From positions 1 to 64,000 of the forward strand of contig JAVTVY010018947.1 in the NCBI GenBank assembly GCA_036873755.1: DNA of 64,000 bases, written 5' to 3'. Source of the stretch: Hanleya hanleyi (lineage: Eukaryota; Mollusca; Polyplacophora; Lepidopleurida; Hanleyidae). Made by a program: the position numbers and the translations under genes. The notes beneath the pieces were generated by a model. It was not told the DNA's origin, did no database searches, and saw only the letters and a list, made by a program, of their open reading frames with translations. Shown piece after piece: positions 14,201-29,200 of the stretch (within the stretch, counting starts at the first letter, position 1; every line of letters starts with the position of its first letter).

Positions 14201-17200
14201 AGTTAACTTAGCTCGTTCACTGTTTGGATTGATTTTGAGAAATGCCTGTGATCGATTTATATCCAGAATTGCTATGAATAAATAAACAAGCCAGCGCATC
14301 GATCCAAACAGATCGTTCGATACAGTGGTTCGCGAGGATGCACAGTGGGCTACGCATCAGCGTGCACAGTCAATACATTGGCAAACTTTACAACACTTGG
14401 TCTCTACACGTTTGCCACTTGATGGATAACGACCCTTGTTCTCCACACATGTTTGTCACTTGGTGTGTATCGACCCGTGTTCTCCACACATGGTTACCAC
14501 TTGGTCTATAACGACCTTTTGAATATTTAGATTAGTTTTCTTGTTCTATTTTCATATGTAAAGGATTCACTACACTGAGTTGTTCCACTCAGGTAGACAG
14601 AATGTCATTTCCAGTTCAATTCCACTGAATCCATAGCTATGTCACATATGCGAGTTTGATATCCTATACATTTTGATGTGAGACAGAGAAGTCAAATGGA
14701 ACACTCCCACGCTGGTAGACAGAATATCATTTCATTAGTCACTCTTGAATATTTAGTCATGTCAGATACATCGGTTTGGTTTCCCTCCCATTGGCGCTGT
14801 TTTAAATAGATAGAAACGTCAGTTTGGACTTCCTCGCCTAATCTATTCTGTGAAGTTTTAAGACGCCAGTTCCACTCATTTTCCCTCCACATTGAACTCT
14901 TCTCTTTAAGTTAGACGCGATGTCTTGCCAATTTTCTCTCCTCTGAAATTTCTCCATTTTTACTTTGAGACAGGCAAGCCATATTGACCAGTCTCCTTTC
15001 GGTAAATAAAAAGCCATTTCTCAAAATGCCCTCTTGAATTGTAGCCATATCAGATACGACAGTTTCGTTTTCTTCCAGTTTTTTCTCTGCAATACCGGTA
15101 TTTGAATATGTCACATAGGACGATTACTTCTCTCTCCTATTTCACTCTGTGAAAGGTAAGCCACACTGGGTGGTTCCCCTATTTCACTCTGTGAAGGGTA
15201 AGCCGCACTGGGTGGTTCCCTATTTCACGCTGTGAAGGGTAAGCCACACCGAGTCGTTCCACTATTTCAATCTGTGAAGGGTAAGCCACACTGAGTCGTT
15301 CCCCTACCTCACTCTGTAAAGGGTAAGCTACAGTGAGTCTTTGCCCAATTTCACTCCGTGAAGGGTAAGCCACACTGAGTCGTTCCTCTATTTCACTCTG
15401 TGAAGGGTAGGCCAGACGGAGTCGTTCCCCTTATTTCACTCTGTGAAGGTTAAGCCACGCTGAGTCGTTCCCCTATTTCACTCTGTGAATGGTAAGCCAC
15501 ACTGAGTCGTTCCCCTTAAGTAGATGGAATGTCATTTCTAATTTTTCTCGACATTTAGTTCACGGCAGATACAACAGTTTGCTATTTCTCTTCCATTTTA
15601 CTTCGAGACAGATCACACTGAGGCTGGTCACATCGGGTAGTCGCCCATTGGGCAGATAAAAAGATATTGCCCAAGATTGCTTCTTGAATTTTATTGATAC
15701 TTCAGTTTGCTTTTCCTTCAATTTTACCTCCACGTTGAGGTGTCCTCCTAGATTTAGACTATGATTCTAGTTTTTCTCTTCTTGAATTTTAAAGCACATG
15801 TCGAATATGTTAGTTTGAAATTTATCATCTATTTTGCTTCTAGACTTCTTGAGTAAATATAATATAATGTCACAAGATACACTCTTGGATTTTAGTCATA
15901 TCAAATACACCAGTTTGATATCTCTCTTCCATTTTGCTTCTAGACAGATACGCTATATTGATTAATCTTTGAGTAAATTAATGTGTCATTTGCCAAGATT
16001 TTCAAGTCAGATATGTCAGTTTGATATTTCTCTTCAGTTGTGCCACGACCTATTTTTCGTCGTTGAATTAAAGATGCATTCCATTCATTTATAGCATTTC
16101 TATGCCAAACAAGTACAAATGAGAAGTGTATAGATTGTTTACGCGTGTTTCACAGGTTAGTTTCTTTGGGTATTCTTGCGTTTACCAGGTTACCCCATGC
16201 TGAGGCGCTTACTCCATTATACATCCATGATGCTCACACTGTAACATGAAATGAGATATTTGAGCTGATCTGTCGTCACAGCTCCCGAGCTAGCGTATCT
16301 AATTCCTCTTAAGCCGGTGCCAGGGACCGTGTGGATACTTCATAGTCTCCTCGTGAACATCTGCAATAACAACGCGGCATAGATAATAAGGTTACGTCCG
16401 AAATTCCACCGTGTGCTCGGGTCTGAATGTTAGGTACCGAGGGGTGCTTCCCTGTAGAGATATATGGTTGCTTTTCAGTCGCCAGGCGTCGTCAGTTTTT
16501 CCCATCTCGTGCATATCTCTCCAACTGAATGACTTAACATGTTTGAGTCACAAAAATGTTGCAAACCAAAAATCAGAGGAAAATCTACCTGGCGTATCTG
16601 ACATGACTGAAATTTCAAAGGATTGCAAAATGAGGGGAAATCAAACTGCTAAAAATTTCAATTTCGCAGAGTAAAATAGGAAAGGAAGACCAAACTTATC
16701 TATCCACCATATCAAAATATTCGAAAGAGTGAAAATTGGGGTGGGGAAATCAAAATGGCGTATCTGACATGATCCAAGAATGGATGATGAGAAATGGAAT
16801 GCCATGTCCCCAAGAGAGACTATTCGATATGGCATCTCTTGTCTTCGACACTTTTACCACATGCTTCATAACGTCAATTGTTCTCCACACATGTTCGATA
16901 AGTGTATCATAATAAACCTTGTGCTCCACACATGTTTAATGAGTTTCCCCTAACTATACTTTCATCCGCCTAAAACGTGAACGATGTCCGTACCGAAGCA
17001 GGTATATTGGCATAGGCTCCAACAATACAAACATATAAACGTACAACTAACTGGCACGGTGTACAGATTTCAACTTAATCGTGTAGAGTAGAACTTCGTC
17101 TACTCCATATTAGTTCCAAGTCTTCGATTCAATGTAGAAGTAGAGTTACAATAAGTATGTGGTGTTAGAAGTATCATTGGATTTCCACCTACCATATGCA

Positions 17201-20200
17201 TCATTGGCACAGCGATAAACTTTCTGCATCGTACAGATCGGGGGGCTACCTAGGAATGTAAAATATATACGTTAGTATACCAGATATGTGAATTATACTC
17301 CTTCAGTCTTATTAAACGTGACACAAGGGTAGATCATATATGTACAAACATTTTCTGACATGTTGTACATTTTACCAAACCAGATCATCAGCTTGAGTGT
17401 CTGCATTGTATCAACAGATCAAAGAAGATCATAAAAAGGGATAATGGCTCTAACTCATCACCTTGGTAATGGCTCTAACTCATCACCTTGGTAATGGCTC
17501 TAACTCATCACCTTGGTAATGGCTCTAACTCATCACCTTGGTAATGGCTCTAACTCATCACCTTTTCGGGACAATAGTTATCACCTTTCTTTCTGGCTGC
17601 GTAGAAATATTGAACCAAATAAATTGCAAGAAATTGGTAATGCACACGAGAAATTTTAAATGGCAACTTCAAAATGGCAACTTTTCCAACGTTATTATTG
17701 TCTGTAAATTGTATGAGACAGGGTACTGGGTAAAAGTATTAGAAAAGACTGGTGTACCTAAATAAAGTTACGACTACTAGACGTATCATGTTGAATTGTT
17801 TTTCTTCTCATTTTAGATATGACCTGGTCTTTTCGAATGTCATAATCTTTAACATTGTACAACTGACAGTGAAGGAAATGGGGCAACCACTGGCACTTTA
17901 CCACTTTGGTCTGTACCAAGCGTTCGTTATCTAGTCAGTTTCAGTAAAGACTACAAAACATGTGGTGGAAATGTTGTGGATTGACTTTTGACCTTTGGCC
18001 TTGGGTTGTTGTTGCAACGTTGATATGGCACTTCGGGTCACGCGGTTGGCGAGTGGATGCAGAAATAGGATTTCCCTAAAAAATAAAATGCGGAAAAACG
18101 AAATTACACCCATCATATGGGTCAAATGGGTTATATGATGTCCCAAGCGGCCGTGGACTTCTGAGAGGTGCATTATTGTATATAATTATTATTATATACC
18201 ACATTATTGGCATGTTCTGACCCGACAATCTGCCTGATAATATATACAGTTCATCCCAAACGACTGTATTAAATACAGTGAAGTAGGCTACTTTTAGGAA
18301 ATATATTTTCATTATTCAGAAGATAATAGCTCTCGTCAATGGTCTAAGTCAGTGATAAACGCATTATCATTTATAGTAATCTTTGATTCGCAATGCAATA
18401 TTATGTTGTCTCATCCAGTATAACCGAAACGTCTTAATTTCGGTAAGAGCTCCTGAATTCGAGTTAAGTCTTTTCAGAGATTATATTTTATATGCCTTTT
18501 CCTTGCAGAGTGGCATTTCTTTAAATAGAGAAGGCGTCTGATCTTCATCTTATATTACGAGTGGAGTAGTCTTATTTTCAGTAAGAAACACTGGACTCGA
18601 TTTGAGAAAATTTCCGGAGACCGTTCAACATACATAACATGTCCTTTTCCTGCAGAAAGGCCGTTGTTTGTATAGAGCGTATGGTCTGCATCATAAATTA
18701 TGGCCGAGCAGCCTTACTTTCAGTAAGCGCTGTTGGACTGAACTGCAAGTATAGCTCCGTGAACTCCGCCTGAAAGTGTGTGTGAGAATGCTACAAAACA
18801 TAATCACATTATTGGCATGTCCGGTCCCTATGGATCCATACTGGCCCACTTCACTGCATGTACAGTCCATTTCTCCGCAATTTTCTCCAGAAAATCCTTG
18901 TTTTACATCCACCCTAGCCAGTCACGTGACTTCTATATTCTCCACGTTGCCCAACACCTTCACCAAATATTATCCTTTACAAAGATGTAACCTTTGACCG
19001 GACGTGACCTCATCACCAGACGTGACGCCATCCGTGACATCACCCTTATCCACCACTCTTCTCCAAACTCCCGCAACAATCGAACCACATTTGCCCTTTC
19101 TATACTACCCATCTGAATATTAACATATTCGTCTATATGGGTCTTTATCCAAACCTCAACATTCCCTGTTATGACATAATAATCAATGGTGCACTTACTT
19201 TCATCGAAAGGCAAATGTGGTAATCGACACTGGCATTGCTTGTGAATATATTCGGCCAGACATTCCTGTTGACATGCTTGTTTGGAGTATCGGTTGCCAT
19301 GGTTACCATATTTCAGTATCTTCTCTCCACATTCTCCATACGGTGGTTTCAGATTTTCCAGCTGCGAAGAGAAAAAGAATTTGATTAAAAACGATTGGAT
19401 TAGAGAAACGGTAGTTCCACTATTATAAAGGCTCCCTCCCACGCCCACATCCTAATGAACTTTCTCAGCTCGGAGTAAATAATATAGGCATGTAATCAAA
19501 AACAATAGATGGCATTTGTCATGCATGATTTTTGTCATCGTTCACAGCTACTCCACCTATATATCACACGATTGTCAATCACTGACTCCTCATTAAATAC
19601 CCATTCTAGAATCCAGGAATTAGAATCTGTCCATGACTCTGTGCATGTCACTTGAGAAATATATGTAGATTTATTGCTTTGGTGGAAAATTAAGCCGTAC
19701 GACGTTAACTACAAGTTAGTTTCTCTGGGTATTCTTGCATTCATCAGGTTATCCCATGTTGAGGCGTCCATGATTCTCATCCGTTGACACCAAATGTGTT
19801 GTATGAGCTGATCTGTCATCAGCTCCCGAGCTAGAATATCTAATTCCGCTTAAGCCGGTGTTATGGGCCTTGTGGATACTTCATATTCTTCACATGAAAA
19901 GCTGCAATAAAAGCGCATTTGAGATACTAAAGCTACGTTCGAGAATCCACCATATTCTCGGGTCTGAATGTTAGGTGCCCAGAGACGCTTTCCTGTGGAA
20001 TAATATGGTTGCTTATTCGTTGCCAGTCGTCGTCATTTTTTCCATCTCTTCCCTAACCGTTCACCATCCTGTGAAGTGGAGGGATATGGGGAGAGAGGGG
20101 TGGGGGTGAGGTAATCAGTCGTGGGCAAGAAAGACAAATGTCGAATCGAAAATGTTCTTGACCCGATCAGTAATTATCCAAGATAATATGAAGCTTAGTT

Positions 20201-23200
20201 GCTCAACAAATCAGAAGACAGATCAGCGTTGGGGATTAAATTCGACCAAATTATACTTTCAAAAGCCAACAAAGTTTTTATAAACGGGAATTGAAATCAA
20301 AATCTCCCGCTGCACGCAAAAACCTGTTTTAATATATAATCAAGGAGAACTCAGTTGTCGATCAATCAAGTGTATCAAGTTTGGGCAGTTACATGTACCG
20401 TCAAAGCTATCTCTTTGCGGATACATGTTTATGAGGAAGCACATGTTAAGCAATGGCTTGTAAACATTTCCAAAATGGAAGTTGCCAAAATTGCATTAAT
20501 GTAAACGTTTTTACCTTGTCTTTAATGGACAACGTATATAAAAAATATTTATGCAAATTCTGCCAGTTTTGTCAGATCAACACAATTTCTCCACATTTCA
20601 GCATAGACAAAGTCGTTGCGGGAACTTCTGCAAGGCGCATGAGTGACTACCATATACATAACTGAATCTTCAGATTGTATAGGGGGGAGCAAATACAACA
20701 CTGACATAAACACTTACGTGTGAGACAGTAACTCCCATAAGGGTGTGTGAGCCTGTTGATACACCGTAGCCTAAGTTTCGTACCAGGGGCGGACTGTACA
20801 TGTCATGTAGAAAGACTTTGATTCCGGCGCCATCGTGCGGTCCTGGCATGTATTCATACTGCTCCACGTTCAACGTCAGTCTAAGTCCACGAAGCGTCCC
20901 TGTCGTGGAAAAACAAAGGAGCAAAGTTTTGCGATATTTGGTGATCACTTGAAATAAAGCGAAAGATGACTTTTAGGACACCCGGTGGTGAAGCCCAGTT
21001 TTACTGCGCAAGAAATCTACATTCTGGGTCAATTACGTTCTGAATCTCTTAAGATCCAGGCACAGAAAATTCAAATTTTTTAATTCAATTCAAAATTTTC
21101 CATTCAAACCATAGTCCTAGTCTGTGTTTCCTAAATACTTCCTAAATGGCCACTCTTGGAACTTACCTTAATGAACTGTACAGCCACAGAGTTTCACTTG
21201 GGTCAAAGTGCTCCGTAATAACCACCACAGTAGTGGTAAAAGTGGACTTGTGTTCTCATTGACCTTTCAGTTTTGTAATAGTTCAGTTGTTTTGGTTATT
21301 TGAATACAAACAGAAATTAAATGTTTGACAATTTCACAAAGAAATCACACTTGGAACTTACTCTATTGAACTGTGCAGCTAGAAAATTATTTCACATGGA
21401 TCAAACTGCTCCGTAATAACCACCACTATAATCCTCAAATGAAAAGGTAGACGATCCTACAAAATATTTGTGACTCACACAACCTCCACCATCTCAAATC
21501 ACCAAGTACAGAATGATATAAAACTCGCCAACAATGCGGGGTTATTCTGAGTCATTAATATTCATAAACTTTTTTACCCAGTTCAGTGAATAATCCTGAA
21601 GAGATCAGGTTGCGCATGCACAACTCAACTTCAGAGATTTTACCTGAAATGCAGGGATAATTTCCTGATATTCAGGTATATCAACCATGAATTAATGCTA
21701 AATTATCTGAACTTTAGGGGATTCTACGTACCTGAATAAGATCGGGAAATTACTATCCAGGGTGATAAATCTGCCAGAATTTCAGTGAAAATCCTCACAT
21801 TCAGGGATCTTTTTCCTGAAATTCAGGTAATTAGCCCTGAATTTAAGCCAAAATCCCTGAAATCGAGTTGTGGATACACAACCTGATCAGTTCAGGACTC
21901 TTACCTGAATATTTCTAAGAGTGTAGTCCCTCGGTTACAAATGGAGGCAAACTTTGAAAATGTTATTTCAGACTCCAGACTGTTGGCTAGTACGGGTTGA
22001 ATTTAGTTGTTTGGGTCACAGATATTTATAGATCTTCTATCTTTTCATTTGGGAATTTCTATGGCGGTAAATGTGCAGTTTGATCCGAACGGATTCTGTG
22101 GCTAAACATTTATATAAACATTTATATGTAACAGAGCAGTATTTGAGAATTACACTTTGTGTCCTCAAAATCAGACCTGTCTGTCGTGCAATTTCCGTGT
22201 TTCTACTTTTCTCCTTACTCAGTCTGTTTTTCAATCGTCAACACGTTTCAACGGTCGTTGTTGCAATGCACCTTAACAGGCCCATTTGAATCCAGGCAAG
22301 CGCTGGTGAAATATTTACTTGGAATTACATCATCGTTTCCTCCTTCCTGCACAGGTGCAGATATATTGTAAAAAATAATCCACTACTTCTGCCGCTAACG
22401 GTAGGTATCAGAGGCGTCTCGACTATCGGTTCTGCCTAATTCACCCGACATTTTTAAACTGTAAAAAAGCGACCCCACAAACGAACAGAAATGACGTTTA
22501 AGGAAGTTGCGTCTACTGTTGATCTCAATGTCAAATGTAATCGCGCTCTATCCATTCGCGCCACGAAGAAGATCTGTTGGTTTGCGGGATAGCTTTTTCA
22601 GTTTAAAAATGACAGGCGAGAAAGACAGAACCGATAGATGAGTCGCCTCTGATACCTACGGTTAGTGTGAGAAGTTATGGAAATCCCTACAATCTATCGA
22701 CAGCTATGCAAAGACATGAAACTGAACAGCTGAGTGGAAAAAGTTGGGTTTAGAGCTTTCGTTGTCATATTTTCAGAATCTGTCTGATAGTGCGCATCCG
22801 TCCCAATCGTTATATATGGGTATAGTATATGGTAGCTTACGGAAACAACAACGTCGACTAATCAGCATTGTTTTATTGATAGCAATATCGACTAACCCGC
22901 ATTGTTTTAATGATTTGAGACACGGCGAACAAACGTAGCGAAAATTTCTAATGACGCTATAATCTTACTTAGCCAGAGTCAGATGCACACGTATTGAGCT
23001 CAGGCAAATGTGAAATGTGTACCATACCTGTATTAGATAGGTACAGACGATCGTCCGTTAAATTATTCCCTGGTCCATTAAAAGTGAAGCAGACGCCATA
23101 GTCGGTGAATTGAGTGGTGAAGTTCTCGGGCCCACACTTCTCTCCTGCCCAGTTACAGCTGGTGTTATACAAAGACAAGAATAGAGACAAATGGGAAGGA

Positions 23201-26200
23201 CGACCGATGAACAGATTCCGTACTTTTATCAATTTGTACAAGAATATGTCGATCAGCAGTCGCGCTCTATGATTCACTATCTCGGTCCGCACACAGGGAC
23301 ACGACCCATACACGACGGGCACTTCCATGAGCTAATCAGGGAGAATTCCAAATCTTCATTTAGATTGCCAGAACAAATATACAAGATTTTATCAAACATT
23401 CTGAAATGTTGTAAAATTCATCGATTCATGTATCGAGTCATTTAACGGCAGATTCTGGAAAAGAACGCATTGATAATATCCCTTACGAAATGGAAGTACA
23501 CTCGCAGTAGAATAGAAGTACATACAGTAACAGTAACAGCTGAAAGTATAATGGCAGTATGATAGAAGTATATACCTAAAGCATACTTCCATGAGATTGA
23601 TTTTTACCTCCATCGATCAGATGGAGGTCTAGGAACCCAACGTGAAGTCTTCCGCCATCTCCCGTGAAATCTCCCACGACTCGTATGATTTCCAATAGGG
23701 CACGCCATGGTTCCCGACAAGATTTTGAGTCCAAGTTTTGGACACTTTTGAAATAATGGGGAACACCTCATTGCAATGCATTTCAATGGGCCTTGCTTCT
23801 GTAGTCGGGTTCCATCTCCCATCATGATTCACGAGTTACACGTAATGGGAGTCAGTTTGGTCGCTTCCAGCGGGAGATTCAAAATCTGCCGTTTTTTCTG
23901 GTAAGTTTTCTGCCGCCATTTTATGCCATTACCACACAATGATTCCTAGTACACCACACGTCATTTCTATATATCGCAAAGCATTTGTCGACTGATGACT
24001 TATGTCGAAGCCAACCAAATAGTCCAAGTTGTTGTTGTTGCATATTAAAATGACTGGGAGGTCATGCACGCACTGACTGTGGAAGGCCAGCACAATCGAC
24101 GATGCCTTGATTTTACTTATACTTTTTGTCTTTTAGTTGATGATATCCACCAGCCTGGTTGTTTTAAAAAAAATTACTCAAAATGTTGTTGATCAATTCT
24201 ATTTCCTTGAGGGGGAGGTCGGTGTTGGACTATTATTTTGGCATGAATTTCTTGTGCATTTATAAAATATTTACCAGCATTATTGTAACGAAGCATCAAA
24301 TCATAGTTTATTGTTTGTCAAACCATGTGTCTCTGACCCAATTCCCATTTCAAAGGTTCATCCCCCCGCAGCATACATGTCAATTAACATTTCAATACGC
24401 TGAATTAAAAATTATTCTTGAATCTATCAAATTAGCTTGAGTAAGGATACCATTCTCAGTTTTACAGTCCATATAAAATGAACGAGCGAAAACAGTTCAA
24501 ATAATGTTTGATTTTGCAGAAGTACCAAATTGATCTACCTGCATCAGTCTGTAAACTTATTTAATATATCCCAACAGTTTTTTGACATTCACATTGTGTG
24601 CGGTGACACATGTATGCCACAAACCCCCTTTGAAGTATAATGCAGTTTCAAGTCCAGTTGGTATGTATCCTACTGTATGTACTATTACGGATGTATTATG
24701 ACAGGCCTGCACATACACCATCAGATATCTTTTGATGAAAAATAATTTGCTTGTTAACACGTGGGAATCTGAAAACTTATTCTGAATTGTAGTTAAAACA
24801 AAGGAGTATCTACATTCCACATGTAGGGCTACATTATTCAGATTTTTGACTGATAGCATGGATAGAACCTTTCCCAAAACATTGCTCCGTGGTGAAGTTA
24901 CTGATCTAGTCAATCCTGTTCTAGATTATAATATCCTGGATTCTTATCATGCTCATGCCGCTAAACTCCAATACAACCAATACTCCAATACAACCCGTGG
25001 TCAAGATCCATCATCGTTCTTCAGGATTTATATTATTGATCACTCATGTATAGATTGGATTAAGTTTAGTATTCATTTCATACTTTTGCAAATTTCTGTA
25101 ACATGGCCAGGCCCCCGTACTACATCTTGTTGTATATGACGAGAGAATGAAATATAATGAAGGCCATCAACATTTTCAATGAACTGAGTTTTGATATTAA
25201 ATGTATACAATTGATTCCAACCTGCAGGTCATGGATTCAGCACAGTAAGACGCAACAGGACTGTTACACAATGGATGAACTGGAAGTACCAATACAGACT
25301 ATCGATTAGCTTAGCTGTTTAAGAAAGGTGTCGTATGACAGAGGTGATGAAAATCAGAACCAGTGATTGGCAACAAAGTATTATGCAAACCACTCCCCCC
25401 ACATTGGATATCAGCTGATTCCTCGGGTAATAAACATTACGCATGTAATTACCACCTTCAAGGTGATACATGTGTCAATCGATCAGACATTTTCAAGGAT
25501 GCCGAGTTCTAACTAAAAACAACCATGCCAGACTTTATTCCTTCACTCAGAATAATTGGATCTAACTTTTACAAAACCTGCAGCTCCCAATAGCTCCTGG
25601 ATCTAGAATACATAAATCAAGGACCTAGTTTATCGGTGCTATGGCAACAGTATCATATAGAATGGGATTGTGTGGATAATATCAGATCCATGGGAGCATG
25701 CTCCACAAATATCATCAAAGTTCATAAAATATCTGCTGGTCAGTTTTGAGTGGTAGCAGCTCCAGCTTGGAATATTTGAATGGATAAGTTTATCCAAGTT
25801 TAGGCAAGAAGCTGTATGTTTCTGGCCTGCACCAGTATAGGTCTATACTTTTTTTTTGCAAAATTATCTCCCTTGACCAGTTGAAGACTTGAAGGTGCTA
25901 AAATGATTCAGCTACTAGAAACAAAGAGTTCATTTACTGATTATAGGTAAAAGACGAACATATTTTATTTATTTCATTCAAATTTTAATACCACTTCTGG
26001 TATATGTACATGTATAAAATGCAGACAGAATGAACTGCATACAGAATGACACAAAGAATAGGTACATGTATCTTATGCATTAATTACATTAATTCTTAAC
26101 CAAAGATCAATTCATACAAGAACATGTTTTTAAGTAAGTGTACCTTTCTATGTTAACAGATTACAATCAGTGATGGGTGATATTACAACAATATCATGGT

Positions 26201-29200
26201 GTTATGTATTGTTATGATTGGCTTAACTTTAATTGTTGGAGATATTTTCTAATTTGAGGGCAATGTGCAATCAGTTTTCCAACATAATATAATAAGAATC
26301 ATGGGTCTTCTTCAGTTTAGTGTAGACATATATACCCTTTACCATGATTCAGTCATAATATTGTCTGTAATACATTGATGTTGACAAGGAATAAACATAA
26401 CTATTTGATTGTATTATTAATTGTATGGTGTTTATAATTAACATGATGAACTTTTTATTTGCTGGAATCCAGTCAATTTTCCATATGAACAATATTCGCA
26501 TCAGCCATCACCATTCAATATGAATGTGAAACATGTGCAAGTCCATGGTCATTAATACATTATGGTGAAAGTGACCTGTAACACCAGTATACAAAATTAT
26601 ACCGAGCGCATTGAAACCTGGTCACATGATGATGAAACTGATCAGAACGTAGTGTCGGTACAAACAGGTGTGCTTTGTAGGTGATTCTGTCAATGATGAT
26701 GATATACATACACATACAAAATATGATGCGTTGATGTGTATGGCCTATAACACAAGATCACTAGCAAGTTAGTACAAGGCACACAGGGTCTCATTTCTGC
26801 CGCTAACTTGTTAATTTGGGTGGGGGCGGGGAGGTTCTCTCAGAGGGAGATGGGGTGGGAAGGGGGTCTAGTGTAGCAAGCAGTATTCCAGGTTGTCCAT
26901 CCATATACTTTATTCCATGCCCCAATATTTCAAGCACGTGAAATCAGACATCAGATTATTTGCGGGAAATGTGACTTCCGCATCCCTGGCTGCACATGCC
27001 AGTGGGGAACCCTCATTCCCAGGTTAATTAGATTAGTGAAGTTAACGTCCAACAAATGCAAAATTGAGCTTGGCATCCGGTCGTACGTTATTCAGTGATG
27101 TATTTCCCTACCCTATTGCCTCGACGGACTCTATTGCCTCGACGGACTCTATTGCCTCGACGGAGGTTTTTGCGCTCATCCAGCGCTTGTTTCAAAATGA
27201 TTGGTTGTATGTTAGACTGAATTTGTGAGTTATAGAAGTGTTACAGAAGTATGGTTGTATTAAGGTGGCAGTATGCTGACATTATGTTAATTAAGCTTCT
27301 GTATTAAACCCTTCATAGAAGTATGAAGGCAGTGTAATGGAAGAGGGCTAGCAGCATGAACAGAAGTATACAGGCAGTATGGTAGAAGTAGAGTGGAAGT
27401 ATGCCTGAAGCATAGTGACAGTAGAAAGACTGAAGCATAGCCGCAGTATAAGACTGCCCGATATACCAGATGTGGTCTAAATCAAAATGTTATACATGCA
27501 TTCGCCTTCAGGCAAAATTGACACAGTTTATACACATGTATCATACACACATGCATGGTGAATATTACTTCATTATAACATGAACATATGGTGTAGTTTA
27601 ACATGGTACATATGGCTATAATTAAACTGAGTGCCCCAAGCGCCAATTACCCTAAATTCTTACCATGTTAAATTTTAGTTCAAGCATGCCAATCATGTTG
27701 GCCTGTAATGTTGGAAAAATATGCAGTATTGGAAAACTATGGGAAATGGAATGAAAAGAGAATTCTTCCCATTGGCATCTAATATATTAATGATACTTAC
27801 ATGCATACGTTCATGAACAAAGCTGTACAGAGAAAAGCGGCATACTGCATAGAGCTGCATGTGCCATGTACAGCAACTGTGTAGTTACTGGAGGGAATTT
27901 TTGTTCAATATATTTCAAATAAATAAGCAATCCTATCTCAGCATTTCGCATTACCGTTATGTAGTTCTCTCACAGAAGTATAGCAGCAGTATAGTCCAGA
28001 AACCAAAGCCTTTATTGGTCCAAGTACTCCCTTATCGTAAGGGCAACCCTTACCAAAGACGAATACATTATATTTGTCTTCCGAATATAATATTGTTTTG
28101 TGGCAGTTTTATGGTAGTCTTGTTGACAGAATGTATTGTGAATACAATGCTTTTGATTTGTTCTCATGTTGGACTGTTGGGAATCATTGCATTCGGAATG
28201 TCTTCGAACACACGATTGTATTCCGACTGTGTGTATATGGGCCGAAATATTTAAATTAGATTTGTATTGGAAGGCTTATAGTCTGTTGAGCCACAACGCA
28301 GAACCACAATCCAGATCTATTAACCAATTCCATGATTGTATTCGAATACTAATGGAATGTATTTCGAATACAATGGCCGAATATCATGCATCTGGAATAT
28401 ATAGCCTAAAGGGCAAATCCTCATCAAGGCATGCATACAGCAACAATTTTTAAACATACAAATGAAAATTTATTTCAGATATGGACTGGATTATTTTCGC
28501 TTTCATGTACTCAGTCTGGCAAATTGTTTGAGAGAATTAAGTTTGAAGGCCGGTGTTTGAAATAAACTACAGTATCGGTAATATATCAATGATAATTGTG
28601 AGCAAGTTCTCGTGAGCAACCAGTACTGCACCTGATGTACCGTACAGGATTTGTGCACAAGAAACGTGTTCCCGGGTGTGAAAAGTGATAGGACCCAAAC
28701 GTGATGATAGGACTTAAAGATTGTTGAAATTAAGCAATCTTTAATCACACTCGCTCAATGGTCATATTTTTTTGAATAAGTTTATTAACTATTTCTTTGT
28801 ATACATTTTATGCGGTTTATGCTTAATTTTATCCCAAGATCGGACAACTGCAATTTTGGTGAGAATATCAATATAAATAGTCAAATGACATTTTTTTAAA
28901 TAGTTTTGAAGATAGCCTAAATCTAGAATCACAATGTACGTGTCGTCTATACCAGTATCAAATTCTGTAAAAAAACTGATCTCAATAACCTATCAACTTT
29001 AACTGGGTTTAGGTAATCCATACCATTTAGTGATTTTGAAGAAATGGTATCTTTGCTGGATATATAGTGTTTTCTCTCTCTCCCTCAGTAATAAATCGAT
29101 ATAGTGAAAGAAAGCCATTCCAACAACAACAACGACGATGTAGTCAGCTAACAACAAGATCAAGAAGTCTTTTGCATTCTATAAATACATCACTTTCTAT

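Noticed and set aside
15179..15373. 14-residue repeat protein (AYPSQSEIGERL type)
   Set aside because: A by-product of a 42 bp minisatellite whose unit is divisible by three.
18960..19198. Extension of channel exon F into the following open frame
   Set aside because: Exon G joins in phase at the GTAAGT donor after 19199 and restores family similarity; the extension has none.
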